This document shows positions 9,420 to 16,378 of a DNA stretch of 64,000 bases, piece by piece (position 1 is the stretch's first letter; each line of letters opens with the position of its first letter). The DNA is from [Clostridium] aerotolerans DSM 5434 (GTDB lineage Bacteria; Bacillota; Clostridia; Lachnospirales; Lachnospiraceae). The DNA lies in assembly GCF_000687555.1 (NCBI RefSeq), contig NZ_JHWJ01000003.1, positions 62,001-126,000 of the forward strand. Direction: 5' to 3'. The notes below the pieces were generated by a model that saw only the letters and a list, made by a program, of their open reading frames with translations, was not told the DNA's origin and made no database searches. The translations under genes and the position numbers were made by a program.

Positions 9420-9728
9420 ATGGAGCAGGATTATATAAACAAACGAATAACTGAATTGAGGATAAAAAAGGGAGTAGCCGAACACAAGATGAGTATTGAA
9501 TTAGGACACAGCAGAAGCTATATTCAAAGCATTTCCAGCGGCAGAAGTCTTCCTTCCATGACTGAATTCCTGGCAATCTGCGATTACCTGGGTGTTACTC
9601 CAAGGGATTTCTTTGATGACGATATTTCAAATCCCCCTCTGATCAGAGAAGCGGTAGATAAGCTTAAAACACTTTCAGACGGAGACCTTTTACTGATTCT
9701 TACCATGATCAACAGACTGCAGTCTTAA
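9420..9728 (+). CDS. Small XRE-family helix-turn-helix regulator
   Basis: This 102-residue protein has one HTH_XRE domain (about 6-65): KRITELRIKKGVAEHKMSIE, then a recognition helix near HSRSYIQSISSG, and LGVTPRDFF. A short helical tail follows. It is likely a cytoplasmic DNA-binding repressor. I chose the ATG at 9420, 8 nt after GGGAGAGG, over a GTG at 9411 that overlaps this site. It stands alone on the plus strand and is followed by a terminator. The target is unknown; it lies near the agr region, but a link is not shown. Confidence 0.8.
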   Translation: MEQDYINKRITELRIKKGVAEHKMSIELGHSRSYIQSISSGRSLPSMTEFLAICDYLGVTPRDFFDDDISNPPLIREAVDKLKTLSDGDLLLILTMINRLQS

Positions 9729-9750
9729 ATACTTATTTAGTAACCGAACT

Positions 9751-9775
9751 CCCCTGCCCATGCAGGGGGTTTTCA
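9751..9775 (+). terminator. Intrinsic terminator of the XRE gene
   Basis: CCCCTGC pairs with GCAGGGG around CCAT, followed by GTTTTCATTT. It lies 22 bp after the stop. Confidence 0.8.
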
Positions 9776-9829
9776 TTTGTATCTATGATTCTTCTTTTAA
9801 ATCATGACAGCATTTCTTTTCTTTTTATC

Positions 9830-9928
9830 TTAGTCGGCTTTGTTTTTTTCACTTGCATAAATCCGTGCTCCCAAAATAAGGCTAACTAAGACCAGTGCAT
9901 TTCCCAGTAATATATCAAGCAAACCCAT
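9830..9928 (-). CDS. Small hydrophobic peptide, 32 residues
   Basis: An ATG at 9928, preceded by AGAGGTG, opens a 32-codon frame. It encodes a short hydrophobic helix (LLDILLGNALVLVSLILGA) followed by a charged tail (ASEKNKAD), so one membrane-spanning or amphipathic helix is likely. It is last in a minus-strand series that starts at 11293, but a 42-bp gap separates it from the 64-residue gene. It resembles small membrane peptides in general and no named family that I recognise. It may be a real microprotein or chance. Confidence 0.45.
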   Translation of the reverse strand: MGLLDILLGNALVLVSLILGARIYASEKNKAD

Positions 9929-9970
9929 AATACACCTCTTATTCTTTCTGTCATTCTTCTTTTTATGAGA

Positions 9971-10165
9971 TCAGACAAACGTTCGATCTGACGTATTGGT
10001 ACCCGACGGCTTCAATAAATTGATGCTCCCAGTTACACAGCCTAAGTCAGGTACTGCTCCCAATATGCGCCCATATAATTCATCCATACCACCTCTGGAA
10101 AGCATCCCGCAAAAGTAACCGTATAAATCCTGAAAGTTTTGCTTTTTTTCAACTTTTCTATCCAT
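9971..10165 (-). CDS. Hypothetical 64-residue protein
   Basis: The start follows a strong AGGAGG at normal spacing, which is the main evidence that it is real. The N-terminal half is helical (QNFQDLYGYFCGMLSRGG, then MDELYGRILGAVPDLG); the C-terminal part is polar. There are two cysteines and no signal peptide or membrane segment. It lies 44 bp after the 196-residue gene on the same strand and is probably cotranscribed. I do not recognise a family. Its position near agr makes a secreted or signalling role conceivable, but nothing in the sequence shows that. Confidence 0.5.
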   Translation of the reverse strand: MDRKVEKKQNFQDLYGYFCGMLSRGGMDELYGRILGAVPDLGCVTGSINLLKPSGTNTSDRTFV

Positions 10166-10209
10166 ACAACCTCCTGTGTATCGCTTAAAAACAGGTTTCC
10201 TATCACCGT

Positions 10210-10800
10210 TTAACCTATTTCCATTTTCTTCTTGTCACCGTAAAGCACTACACTCTTTCGAATAAGCGTTAAGCAGTTGGACCATGAGTTCCGCTTTTCA
10301 AAGGGGCAGTTAAACATTATCATAAGCAATCTCTCCCCAGCCGGGTATACAGTAAGAACATTATAGATATTTTCATTAAGAGCACTGCTTATAAATTCCA
10401 TCCATGCGCTGGGCGTCTCTTCTTTAGGTTCTGAGCCGGTATCCAGACATACGCTCATTGGCTGGAACCGTTTTAAAACCCGATAAAATTCATGTATAAC
10501 AGCTTCCAGCTGATCTTCCTTTACACTTTTATCTATCATGTTAAAGCAAAGATTAACGGATCCATCTTCATTTGTCTTAATAACTTCAGGCCGCTGTTCT
10601 GAAAAGTACTTTTTTCTGGCCATCTCCGGTGTCATATCCCGGAATGCACTGGGAATGGAAACTCCCAGCTCATTATTAAATAACATGGTCTCCTGAAACT
10701 GAATCAGCTCACCGTTTACATAGATCCCTGTTTCAATACTGGTAAAACGGTTGATCCATTCAAGATGCCTGTCAGCCAGTGCTTTTTCATCATCTAACAT
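10210..10800 (-). CDS. Uncharacterised 196-residue protein downstream of the agr-type box
   Basis: This soluble-looking protein has no signal peptide or membrane segment. Visible landmarks are FTSIETGIYVNGELIQFQET, a segment FRDMTPEMARKKYFSEQRP, and SVNLCFNMID followed by a helical stretch (EAVIHEFYRVLKRFQP). The mixed alpha/beta pattern suggests a single globular domain. I do not recognise the family with certainty. It lies 22 bp after the 156-residue gene, so both are probably in one operon driven by the promoter at 11343-11409. Confidence 0.6.
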   Translation of the reverse strand: MLDDEKALADRHLEWINRFTSIETGIYVNGELIQFQETMLFNNELGVSIPSAFRDMTPEMARKKYFSEQRPEVIKTNEDGSVNLCFNMIDKSVKEDQLEAVIHEFYRVLKRFQPMSVCLDTGSEPKEETPSAWMEFISSALNENIYNVLTVYPAGERLLMIMFNCPFEKRNSWSNCLTLIRKSVVLYGDKKKMEIG

Positions 10801-10822
10801 AATTTTATCCTCCGTAAAGATT

Positions 10823-11293
10823 CTATCCCTCTTCCTTCACCAGCTTCTTCTTTGTCTCCGCATCACTTCTGGTCTCTGAGAAGATATCTAATTCTGATCT
10901 TTTTGCACAAATACCATGTTCTTCTGCAGTAACGGAAGATTTAATCGTATTAAGAAAAAGCAGAATAAGCATTTCTATATTCAGCAATAGTTTTTTTAAT
11001 AAGTTACCAGATTTATTTTTCTTTTGGTCCGTATTATAGGTAAACCGGGGTATGAGAACCAGATTTTCCTGTAAAATCTTGCACTTCACGTTCCTGGTAT
11101 CCTGTGCAGCCAGGCTGTATAACATGTTCTGACTCTTTCGTATATAATAATATCGATTCCAAAAATAAAGATCCCCATAGTGAATATCTGTATCCAGCTG
11201 ATACCGTTTGATTTTTTCTGTCCCATCATCTCTTCGAACATAACAACTGGCTCTATATTGATAATAGCTTTCGTTTACCCTTTTTGTGCTCAC
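10823..11293 (-). CDS. Uncharacterised 156-residue protein, first gene of the agr-box operon
   Basis: A GTG start at 11293 follows AAAGGATG. The first 75 residues are rich in Tyr, Arg and charged residues (YYQYRASCYVRRDDG, YFWNRYYYIRKSQ). A hydrophobic helix follows at about 100-118 (LLLNIEMLILLFLNTI), and the tail is highly charged and ends KKKLVKEEG. A single membrane helix with a cytoplasmic N-domain is possible. No family is recognised. About 43 nt separate the predicted transcription start from this gene. Confidence 0.5.
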   Translation of the reverse strand: MSTKRVNESYYQYRASCYVRRDDGTEKIKRYQLDTDIHYGDLYFWNRYYYIRKSQNMLYSLAAQDTRNVKCKILQENLVLIPRFTYNTDQKKNKSGNLLKKLLLNIEMLILLFLNTIKSSVTAEEHGICAKRSELDIFSETRSDAETKKKLVKEEG

Positions 11294-11342
11294 CTTCTAG
11301 TCATCCTTTCATTCCCCCGCTCTCTTTCTTATACATAATTAC

Positions 11343-11409
11343 ATTCTACATCTGGAGATTTTTTTTTCAACACTAGTGCCAAAATTATACGCTTTCAGTT
11401 CCGAAATTT
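11343..11409 (-). promoter_or_regulatory. Agr-type promoter (P3-like) with LytTR direct repeats
   Basis: On the minus strand, two direct repeats (AATTTCGGAACT and AATTTTGGCACT) start 22 bp apart, the spacing known for LytTR regulators such as AgrA. Five bases later comes TTGAAA (11370-11365), a 16-bp spacer, and TAGAAT (11348-11343). The whole arrangement, including the exact core GTATAATTTTGGCAC and TTGAAAAAA, is repeated upstream of agrD. Inference: AgrA activates this promoter, which drives the 156/196/64-residue genes. Confidence 0.65.
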
Positions 11410-11532
11410 GCATGGATTTTAAAACACACTTACTATATAGGAAATCAAGAGAATAGGAGGTTTGGGCTTAATTCAGACGGCACTACGACAAACAACCTCC
11501 AGAGCATATGCCCTGGAGGTTGTCCTATTTTT
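11408..11532 (+). ncRNA. Candidate small RNA convergent with agrB
   Basis: On the plus strand, TTGCAT at 11408-11413, a 17-bp spacer and TACTAT at 11431-11436 form a plausible promoter. Transcription from about 11443 would end after a near-perfect hairpin (ACAACCTCCAG at 11492-11502 with CTGGAGGTTGT at 11513-11523) followed by seven T residues. This gives an RNA of about 90 nt with no obvious reading frame. An early GGAGGTT could pair with the ascending arm, an alternative fold. The hairpin may also serve agrB from the other side. Confidence 0.4.
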
Positions 11533-11547
11533 TTAATATGATACACA

Positions 11548-12129
11548 TCAATCACAAGCTTTTTTATTTTTAAACACCCCATAAACTAACATAAAAGACA
11601 AAATGGCATGACTAGTTGCAATCACAACACCAGCTCTTAAACCAAAATACCAAAACACTGCTCCAATAATAGCTTCAAGTAACCAAATAGTTCTGCTTTT
11701 TTTTCGATAATGTCTAGTCTCAACTTCATCTAAAGGCTTATTTTTATCAGCTACAGGTGCATAATTAAAAATGGAAGCTCCAGAAATTATTAGACATATC
11801 GGTGGTAATAGAACAGCTAACTCCCCAGTTAGTGTCTTTTCTACCAAACAGACAAATACAATTAATAATGAAGATACAATAGTACATCCACCATTTGTTT
11901 TCGAATGATATCCGCCGCAATAAGATCTTAATGGCAAGTAACTAAGAAAAAAAACCAAAACAGGCATTGGTGCCTTTAACACTATAGAAATGAAAATAGC
12001 TATCAAAATGTTAATTGTCTGATTTATGAATACTTCATATGCATAGCAATACAGCGCACGTTGCTCGTTCTCTATAATATTTTTTCTTATTTGCCAACAA
12101 ACTATATTATCTGATAGACGCTGAATCAT
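11548..12129 (-). CDS. agrB: AgrB, membrane peptidase that matures the AgrD autoinducer
   Basis: This 193-residue protein has several membrane helices and the AgrB signature RSYCGGYHSKTNGGC (about 68-82), with the catalytic His and Cys of this cysteine protease family. NYAPVADKNKPL (about 121-132) is a second typical motif. AgrB cuts the C-terminal tail of AgrD and forms the thiolactone ring. Its start overlaps the agrD stop by one base (TAATG), so the two are translationally coupled. Length is normal. Confidence 0.95.
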   Translation of the reverse strand: MIQRLSDNIVCWQIRKNIIENEQRALYCYAYEVFINQTINILIAIFISIVLKAPMPVLVFFLSYLPLRSYCGGYHSKTNGGCTIVSSLLIVFVCLVEKTLTGELAVLLPPICLIISGASIFNYAPVADKNKPLDEVETRHYRKKSRTIWLLEAIIGAVFWYFGLRAGVVIATSHAILSFMLVYGVFKNKKACD

Positions 12130-12293
12130 TAGAACTTTCTAAACCTTTTTGCGTCTACAGGTACTTCCGGCTGATGATGGAAGTAAAAACAAGTAATATT
12201 GAATGTATGTACTGCAAGAGCTAGAGCACAAACATTCATGACTTTAAGCAATGATACATTACTTCTTAAATAATTCTTAAATTTTATCATCAT
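12129..12293 (-). CDS. agrD: AgrD, precursor of the cyclic peptide autoinducer
   Basis: A 54-codon frame starts at 12293 (or 12290, the second Met) after AAAAAAGGAGGATATT. It has the three AgrD parts. There is an amphipathic basic N-terminus with hydrophobic stretch (about 1-30), a core with one candidate ring cysteine at residue 35 (ITCFYFH), and an acidic, proline-containing tail (HQPEVPVDAKRFRKF). By analogy with clostridial AgrD, the signal is probably a five-residue thiolactone Cys-Phe-Tyr-Phe-His with a short N-terminal tail; the exact ends are inferred. It lies directly before agrB and after agrC. Confidence 0.88.
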   Translation of the reverse strand: MMIKFKNYLRSNVSLLKVMNVCALALAVHTFNITCFYFHHQPEVPVDAKRFRKF

Positions 12294-12312
12294 AATATCC
12301 TCCTTTTTTACA

Positions 12313-12380
12313 ATAATATATTATTTTTCCATTTTTTCAAGTCATGTGCCAAAATTATACACGTTGAGTGCCAATATTAG
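12313..12380 (-). promoter_or_regulatory. Agr-type promoter (P2-like) for agrDB
   Basis: Direct repeats AATATTGGCACT and AATTTTGGCACA start 22 bp apart on the minus strand; the first lies in the last codons of agrC and the second spans its end. After five bases comes TTGAAA (12340-12335), a 16-bp spacer and TATTAT (12318-12313), then the agrD ribosome site. The architecture matches the promoter at 11343-11409. Inference: AgrA-P binds here and closes the positive feedback loop. Confidence 0.65.
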
Positions 12381-13704
12381 CATTGCTTTTGTCGCTAAAT
12401 GTAGAGACCGCAAGTGTAGTAACAAATGTATCCCCTTTTTCTTCTAAAGTTAAAGATCCTCCATATTTTTCTGCAAGATTTGATACTATACCAATTCCCA
12501 ATCCATGATGTTTATCATCAGCTTTTGTAGACAATAGGCGAGTCCCCTCTCTTTTAGCAGAAATAGAAAATGTGTTCTCAATATAAAATATCAAAAAGAA
12601 ATTAGTTCCCATAAATAATTTTGCATTAACTACACGATTCCCTTGTTTACACCTTGAAGATGCTTCTAGAGCATTATCTAGTAAATTACCAAACATAGAT
12701 ATTACATCTGAATCCGAAAGAAAATCTGTTTTTATAAATTTCTCAACAAAAATTGATAGTGTTACACCAAATTCTTTTGCCTTTGAAACACGTTCTAAAA
12801 TAACTGCATTTAAAACTGGGCTACCACAATAAATAACATCACTTGTTTCTTCATCAATTTTTCCCTTTAGTTCATCAATAATCTCTATAATTTTCTTATT
12901 CTCGCCATTTATAGCTAAAAGTCTAAAGCTGTTAAAATAGGAATTAATATCATGCATTAAGCACTGGTAATGTTGGTTAATCTTTAAAATGTTTTGAAAA
13001 TACTCATTTTCCATATCTCTTTTAACAGTTATAAGTTCTGCATATTGAACCTTGTTTAATACATCAGTGTATTTTTCTAAAATGATAAATATAATTGCAT
13101 TTGTAAGGTAGAGTAATATTGAACAAATGAATACAAAAACTTGAACGATACCTGAATTCGAAAAATCAATAAATGAAAAACTGGTTAAGGTCATCAAGGT
13201 TAAAATCGGAACAATTAGCAAATACCATGAAAATACATTGTCGTTTCTAATATTTAATTTTATAATGTATCTTTCAATATATAAGAGAAACAAAAATCCC
13301 ACAATGTATTCGACTAACAGAAAATACACTCCGCCAGCCGTAAACCACGGCGGTATATAGATAGCCATTACATTTATTAACACGCGATAAAGCAGTTCGA
13401 AAAGAACCTCTCTGCCACCAACAAAAGTAAAGAAAATAATTATATATGCCATCGCATTAGTTATAGATACCTTAAAAGATAATATTACGTAAATATAACA
13501 AAACAAAGGAACAAATATAAAATTTAAGGATACATTACCGATAGCATTTTCAAAAAATATTAATAATGCCGTTATCACGCTTGAAACAATACGTTTTTTA
13601 CCAATCCATTTCTGTCTAAATATAGAGTTAAAAAAGCGATATAACATATAAACATCGGCTGCGCAGAAAAACAGTCTGCTTACTGAAAATAAATCATTTT
13701 CCAT
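12355..13704 (-). CDS. agrC: AgrC-type sensor histidine kinase (GHKL family)
   Basis: This 449-residue protein has six or more hydrophobic helices in residues 1-215, then a coiled-coil and the kinase region. The phosphoacceptor motif reads YQCLMHDINSYFN. The N box is SMFGNLLDNALEAS. The G box is GLGIGIVSNLAEKYGG, and the protein belongs to the GHKL class used by AgrC. It should bind the cyclic peptide made by AgrD/AgrB and phosphorylate the adjacent regulator. The gene overlaps the upstream agrA by 11 bp, showing one operon. Confidence 0.9.
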   Translation of the reverse strand: MENDLFSVSRLFFCAADVYMLYRFFNSIFRQKWIGKKRIVSSVITALLIFFENAIGNVSLNFIFVPLFCYIYVILSFKVSITNAMAYIIIFFTFVGGREVLFELLYRVLINVMAIYIPPWFTAGGVYFLLVEYIVGFLFLLYIERYIIKLNIRNDNVFSWYLLIVPILTLMTLTSFSFIDFSNSGIVQVFVFICSILLYLTNAIIFIILEKYTDVLNKVQYAELITVKRDMENEYFQNILKINQHYQCLMHDINSYFNSFRLLAINGENKKIIEIIDELKGKIDEETSDVIYCGSPVLNAVILERVSKAKEFGVTLSIFVEKFIKTDFLSDSDVISMFGNLLDNALEASSRCKQGNRVVNAKLFMGTNFFLIFYIENTFSISAKREGTRLLSTKADDKHHGLGIGIVSNLAEKYGGSLTLEEKGDTFVTTLAVSTFSDKSNANIGTQRV

Positions 13705-14482
13705 TATAATCGCCTTCCTTATACTTTGATAACATAAAATCTTCTTTTAACTTATTAAATTCCTGAGCCTTACTTCTTGCTATTTGAAAAGTATCCTCCA
13801 CATCTTTCAGCTTCAAAATTTTACTGGTGCAATAAACCAAATATTTTAAATTAACCAAATAACTGTCGTGAGGATAGCCGAAACCATGAGCTTTAAGTTT
13901 TTCATAGATCTTTTCTAACTTTTCCGGGATGCGGATATCAGGTGTCTCACCCTTTTCATTGGGTTTTATACCATAGATGCGAAACGAACTTTCTGAAATA
14001 TGTACTCTCGTATTCTTCTTGTACTTTTCAATGTACACAATATCATCTGCTCTTAAAAACAGCCTTTCTCTGTTCATATTTGCCGTAAGAAAAGGGGCCT
14101 GACCAAATTCGATCATCTTATCCAGAGCATCCTTGATATACCGATCCATAATCTTCTCTGTCATATTTTTCATGATATAACGATATGGCTGTACTTCAAA
14201 GCTGCGCGGAGATGGTTCTACGAAACCAATATAAAAGACAAGGATTACATTGTTATCCAGTTCTCTGATCCGGATTGCAGTTTCCTCACCATCGATTCCT
14301 TTCATCTGGACGTCCAGGAATATGATGGAAAACCGGATGCTTTTTATGGCCTCTAAAAGCAGCAGACCACTGTCATATTCATGAATGCGAATCTTCTCCG
14401 CCTCCGGGATGTTTTTTCCAATCCTCTCAGATAACCGTTGACGATCCTGCGCATTGTCATCACATATAGCAATTTCAAACAT
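13694..14482 (-). CDS. agrA: AgrA-type response regulator (REC plus LytTR)
   Basis: The N-terminal receiver (1-125) has acidic residues DD8-9, phosphoacceptor Asp57 in IIFLDVQMKG, and the conserved late Lys in YRYIMKN. The C-terminal LytTR DNA-binding domain (about 140-245) includes LFLRADDIVYIEKYKKNTRVH and HDSYLVNLKYLVY. LytTR proteins bind paired direct repeats, as seen upstream of agrD and of the 11293 gene. An unusual insertion KPNEKGETPDIRI (about 186-198) extends the LytTR domain. It is the first gene of the agr operon. Confidence 0.9.
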   Translation of the reverse strand: MFEIAICDDNAQDRQRLSERIGKNIPEAEKIRIHEYDSGLLLLEAIKSIRFSIIFLDVQMKGIDGEETAIRIRELDNNVILVFYIGFVEPSPRSFEVQPYRYIMKNMTEKIMDRYIKDALDKMIEFGQAPFLTANMNRERLFLRADDIVYIEKYKKNTRVHISESSFRIYGIKPNEKGETPDIRIPEKLEKIYEKLKAHGFGYPHDSYLVNLKYLVYCTSKILKLKDVEDTFQIARSKAQEFNKLKEDFMLSKYKEGDYNGK

Positions 14483-14522
14483 ATTTTTTCCCCTTTGTAA
14501 AAAACATTTTATTTAATCTATC

Positions 14523-14536
14523 GGGAAAATTTTCCC
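14523..14536. promoter_or_regulatory. Perfect palindrome upstream of agrA
   Basis: GGGAAAATTTTCCC is a 14-bp perfect palindrome 41 bp before the agrA start. It could be an operator, but no regulator is assigned. Confidence 0.35.
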
Positions 14537-14561
14537 TATTCATAAGAATAATATAAGAAAA

Positions 14562-14600
14562 GACGCCAAAAAGCAACATCATTACCCACTTTTTGGCATC
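14562..14600 (-). terminator. Intrinsic terminator after the ABC exporter operon
   Basis: GATGCCAAAAAG pairs with CTTTTTGGCGTC (minus strand) and is followed by a T-containing stretch. It lies between the ABC exporter stop and agrA and separates the two operons. Confidence 0.75.
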
Positions 14601-14628
14601 TTTTCATTATTTATTTACTTATTTCTTG

Positions 14629-16377
14629 TTATGACACAGCGAATTGGCTGTTATAAAGCTGGGCATAAAAACCATTTTGAGAAAGCAGATCTTCATGGGT
14701 TCCCTGTTCAATGATATGACCATCTTTCATGACTAAAATTACATCCGCTTCCCGGATGGTTGATAAACGGTGAGCAACGATAAAGCTGGTTCTTCCCTCC
14801 ATCATTTTTGCAAATGCCTTCTGAATCTTTATCTCGGTTCTTGTATCAATGGAGGAGGTCGCTTCATCAAGAATAAGCATAGGCGGAAGGCACAGCATGA
14901 CCCTGGCAATGCATAAAAGCTGCTTTTGTCCCTGAGATAAGTTTCCTCCATCTTCAGAAATTACAGTATCATATCCATTAGGCATACGCTCGATAAAACT
15001 GTGGGAATGAGCTTCCTTGGATGCCAGTATAATCTCTTCATCGGAGGCATCCGGTTTTCCATATGCAATGTTTTCCCGTATGGTTCCTGATTTCAGCCAG
15101 GTTTCCTGAAGTACCATGCCGTAATTTGACCTCAGGCTTTCTCTTGTCAGGTGTCTGATATCCGTGCCATCCACCTGAATGGAGCCGGAATCTACATCGT
15201 AAAAACGCATGAGCAGATTGATAACGGTACTTTTACCGCAGCCGGTAGGTCCTACAATGGCTACTCTCTGTCCTGGTCTCACCAGAAGATTCATATCCTG
15301 GATCAGAGTAACCTTAGGATTGTAAGAGAAATCAACGTGATTAAGATGAATCTCGCCAGTTGCGTTGGTCAGAACTTTTGCATCCGGATCATCCGGCACC
15401 TGTGGTTTTTCATCGATCAGCTCAAACACTCTGGCTGCAGATGCCAGTGCATTCTGAAGCTCCGTGATAACTCCCGATATTTCATTGAATGGCTTTGTGT
15501 ACTGATTTGCATAGTTTAAAAAGCTGGTCAGCTGTCCAACCGTTAAAAGGCCGTTAATGGCGGCAAATGCACCGGATATTCCTACACAGGCATAAACAAG
15601 ACTGTTTACGAATCGAGTGGACGGATTGGTAATGGAAGAGAAAAAGGTGGCTTTTAATCCCCATACCCGAAGCTCTTCATTAATGCTCTCAAACTTTTCC
15701 TGGGCTTCTTTTTCATGTCCAAAGGCCTGAACTACCTTTTGATTTCCCATCATCTCCTCTACAAGAGAAGTAAGCTCACCCCTGGTCCTTGACTGCATTT
15801 GAAACAGATGATACGTTTTCTTGGCGATGAAGCTGGCCACGAATAGGGATACAGGAGTGACCACAACTACGACTGCTGCTATGACAGAATTGATGTAAAA
15901 CATAAATATCAGCGTTCCTATTATGGTAAGAACACCCGTAAACAGCTGGGTAAATCCCATCAACAGACCATCTGAGAACTGATCAATGTCCGCAATGATT
16001 CTGCTGATAATATCCCCATGAGAATGAGAATCAATATATTTCAGAGGAAGCATCTCCAGCTTATTAAATGCCTGAGTTCTAATGTCTTTGACAACCCGGT
16101 AAGTGATCCAGTTATTGATATGACTCATTAACCACTGGGCAATGGCAGTTAAGAGTATTACAATTCCCATTTGTTTCAGAATCACCCACATCCTTTGAAA
16201 ATCCACATCTCCAGCTCCAACAATACAGTCTATGGCCTGACCGATGAGAATCGGAATGTATAGAGTCAATAACACGGTAAGCAGGGCACAGAATAAAGAA
16301 GCTGAGACTCCCCATTTATATCGGCTGATGCAATCCAGCACACGTTTTATGGTAGAACTATGTTTTTTAATTCCCAT
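14629..16377 (-). CDS. ABC exporter half-transporter, second subunit
   Basis: This 582-residue protein has a six-helix exporter domain (about 20-310) and an ATPase domain. Walker A is GPTGCGKST, the signature is LSQGQKQ (canonical LSGGQ with Q for G), Walker B is MLILDEATSS and the H-loop is AHRLST. It probably pairs with the preceding gene product as a heterodimeric multidrug or lipid exporter. I chose ATG 16377, one base after the stop of the upstream gene and preceded by AAGGAGG; a longer frame to 16488 lies wholly inside the neighbour. Confidence 0.9.
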   Translation of the reverse strand: MGIKKHSSTIKRVLDCISRYKWGVSASLFCALLTVLLTLYIPILIGQAIDCIVGAGDVDFQRMWVILKQMGIVILLTAIAQWLMSHINNWITYRVVKDIRTQAFNKLEMLPLKYIDSHSHGDIISRIIADIDQFSDGLLMGFTQLFTGVLTIIGTLIFMFYINSVIAAVVVVVTPVSLFVASFIAKKTYHLFQMQSRTRGELTSLVEEMMGNQKVVQAFGHEKEAQEKFESINEELRVWGLKATFFSSITNPSTRFVNSLVYACVGISGAFAAINGLLTVGQLTSFLNYANQYTKPFNEISGVITELQNALASAARVFELIDEKPQVPDDPDAKVLTNATGEIHLNHVDFSYNPKVTLIQDMNLLVRPGQRVAIVGPTGCGKSTVINLLMRFYDVDSGSIQVDGTDIRHLTRESLRSNYGMVLQETWLKSGTIRENIAYGKPDASDEEIILASKEAHSHSFIERMPNGYDTVISEDGGNLSQGQKQLLCIARVMLCLPPMLILDEATSSIDTRTEIKIQKAFAKMMEGRTSFIVAHRLSTIREADVILVMKDGHIIEQGTHEDLLSQNGFYAQLYNSQFAVS

Positions 16378-16378
16378 A

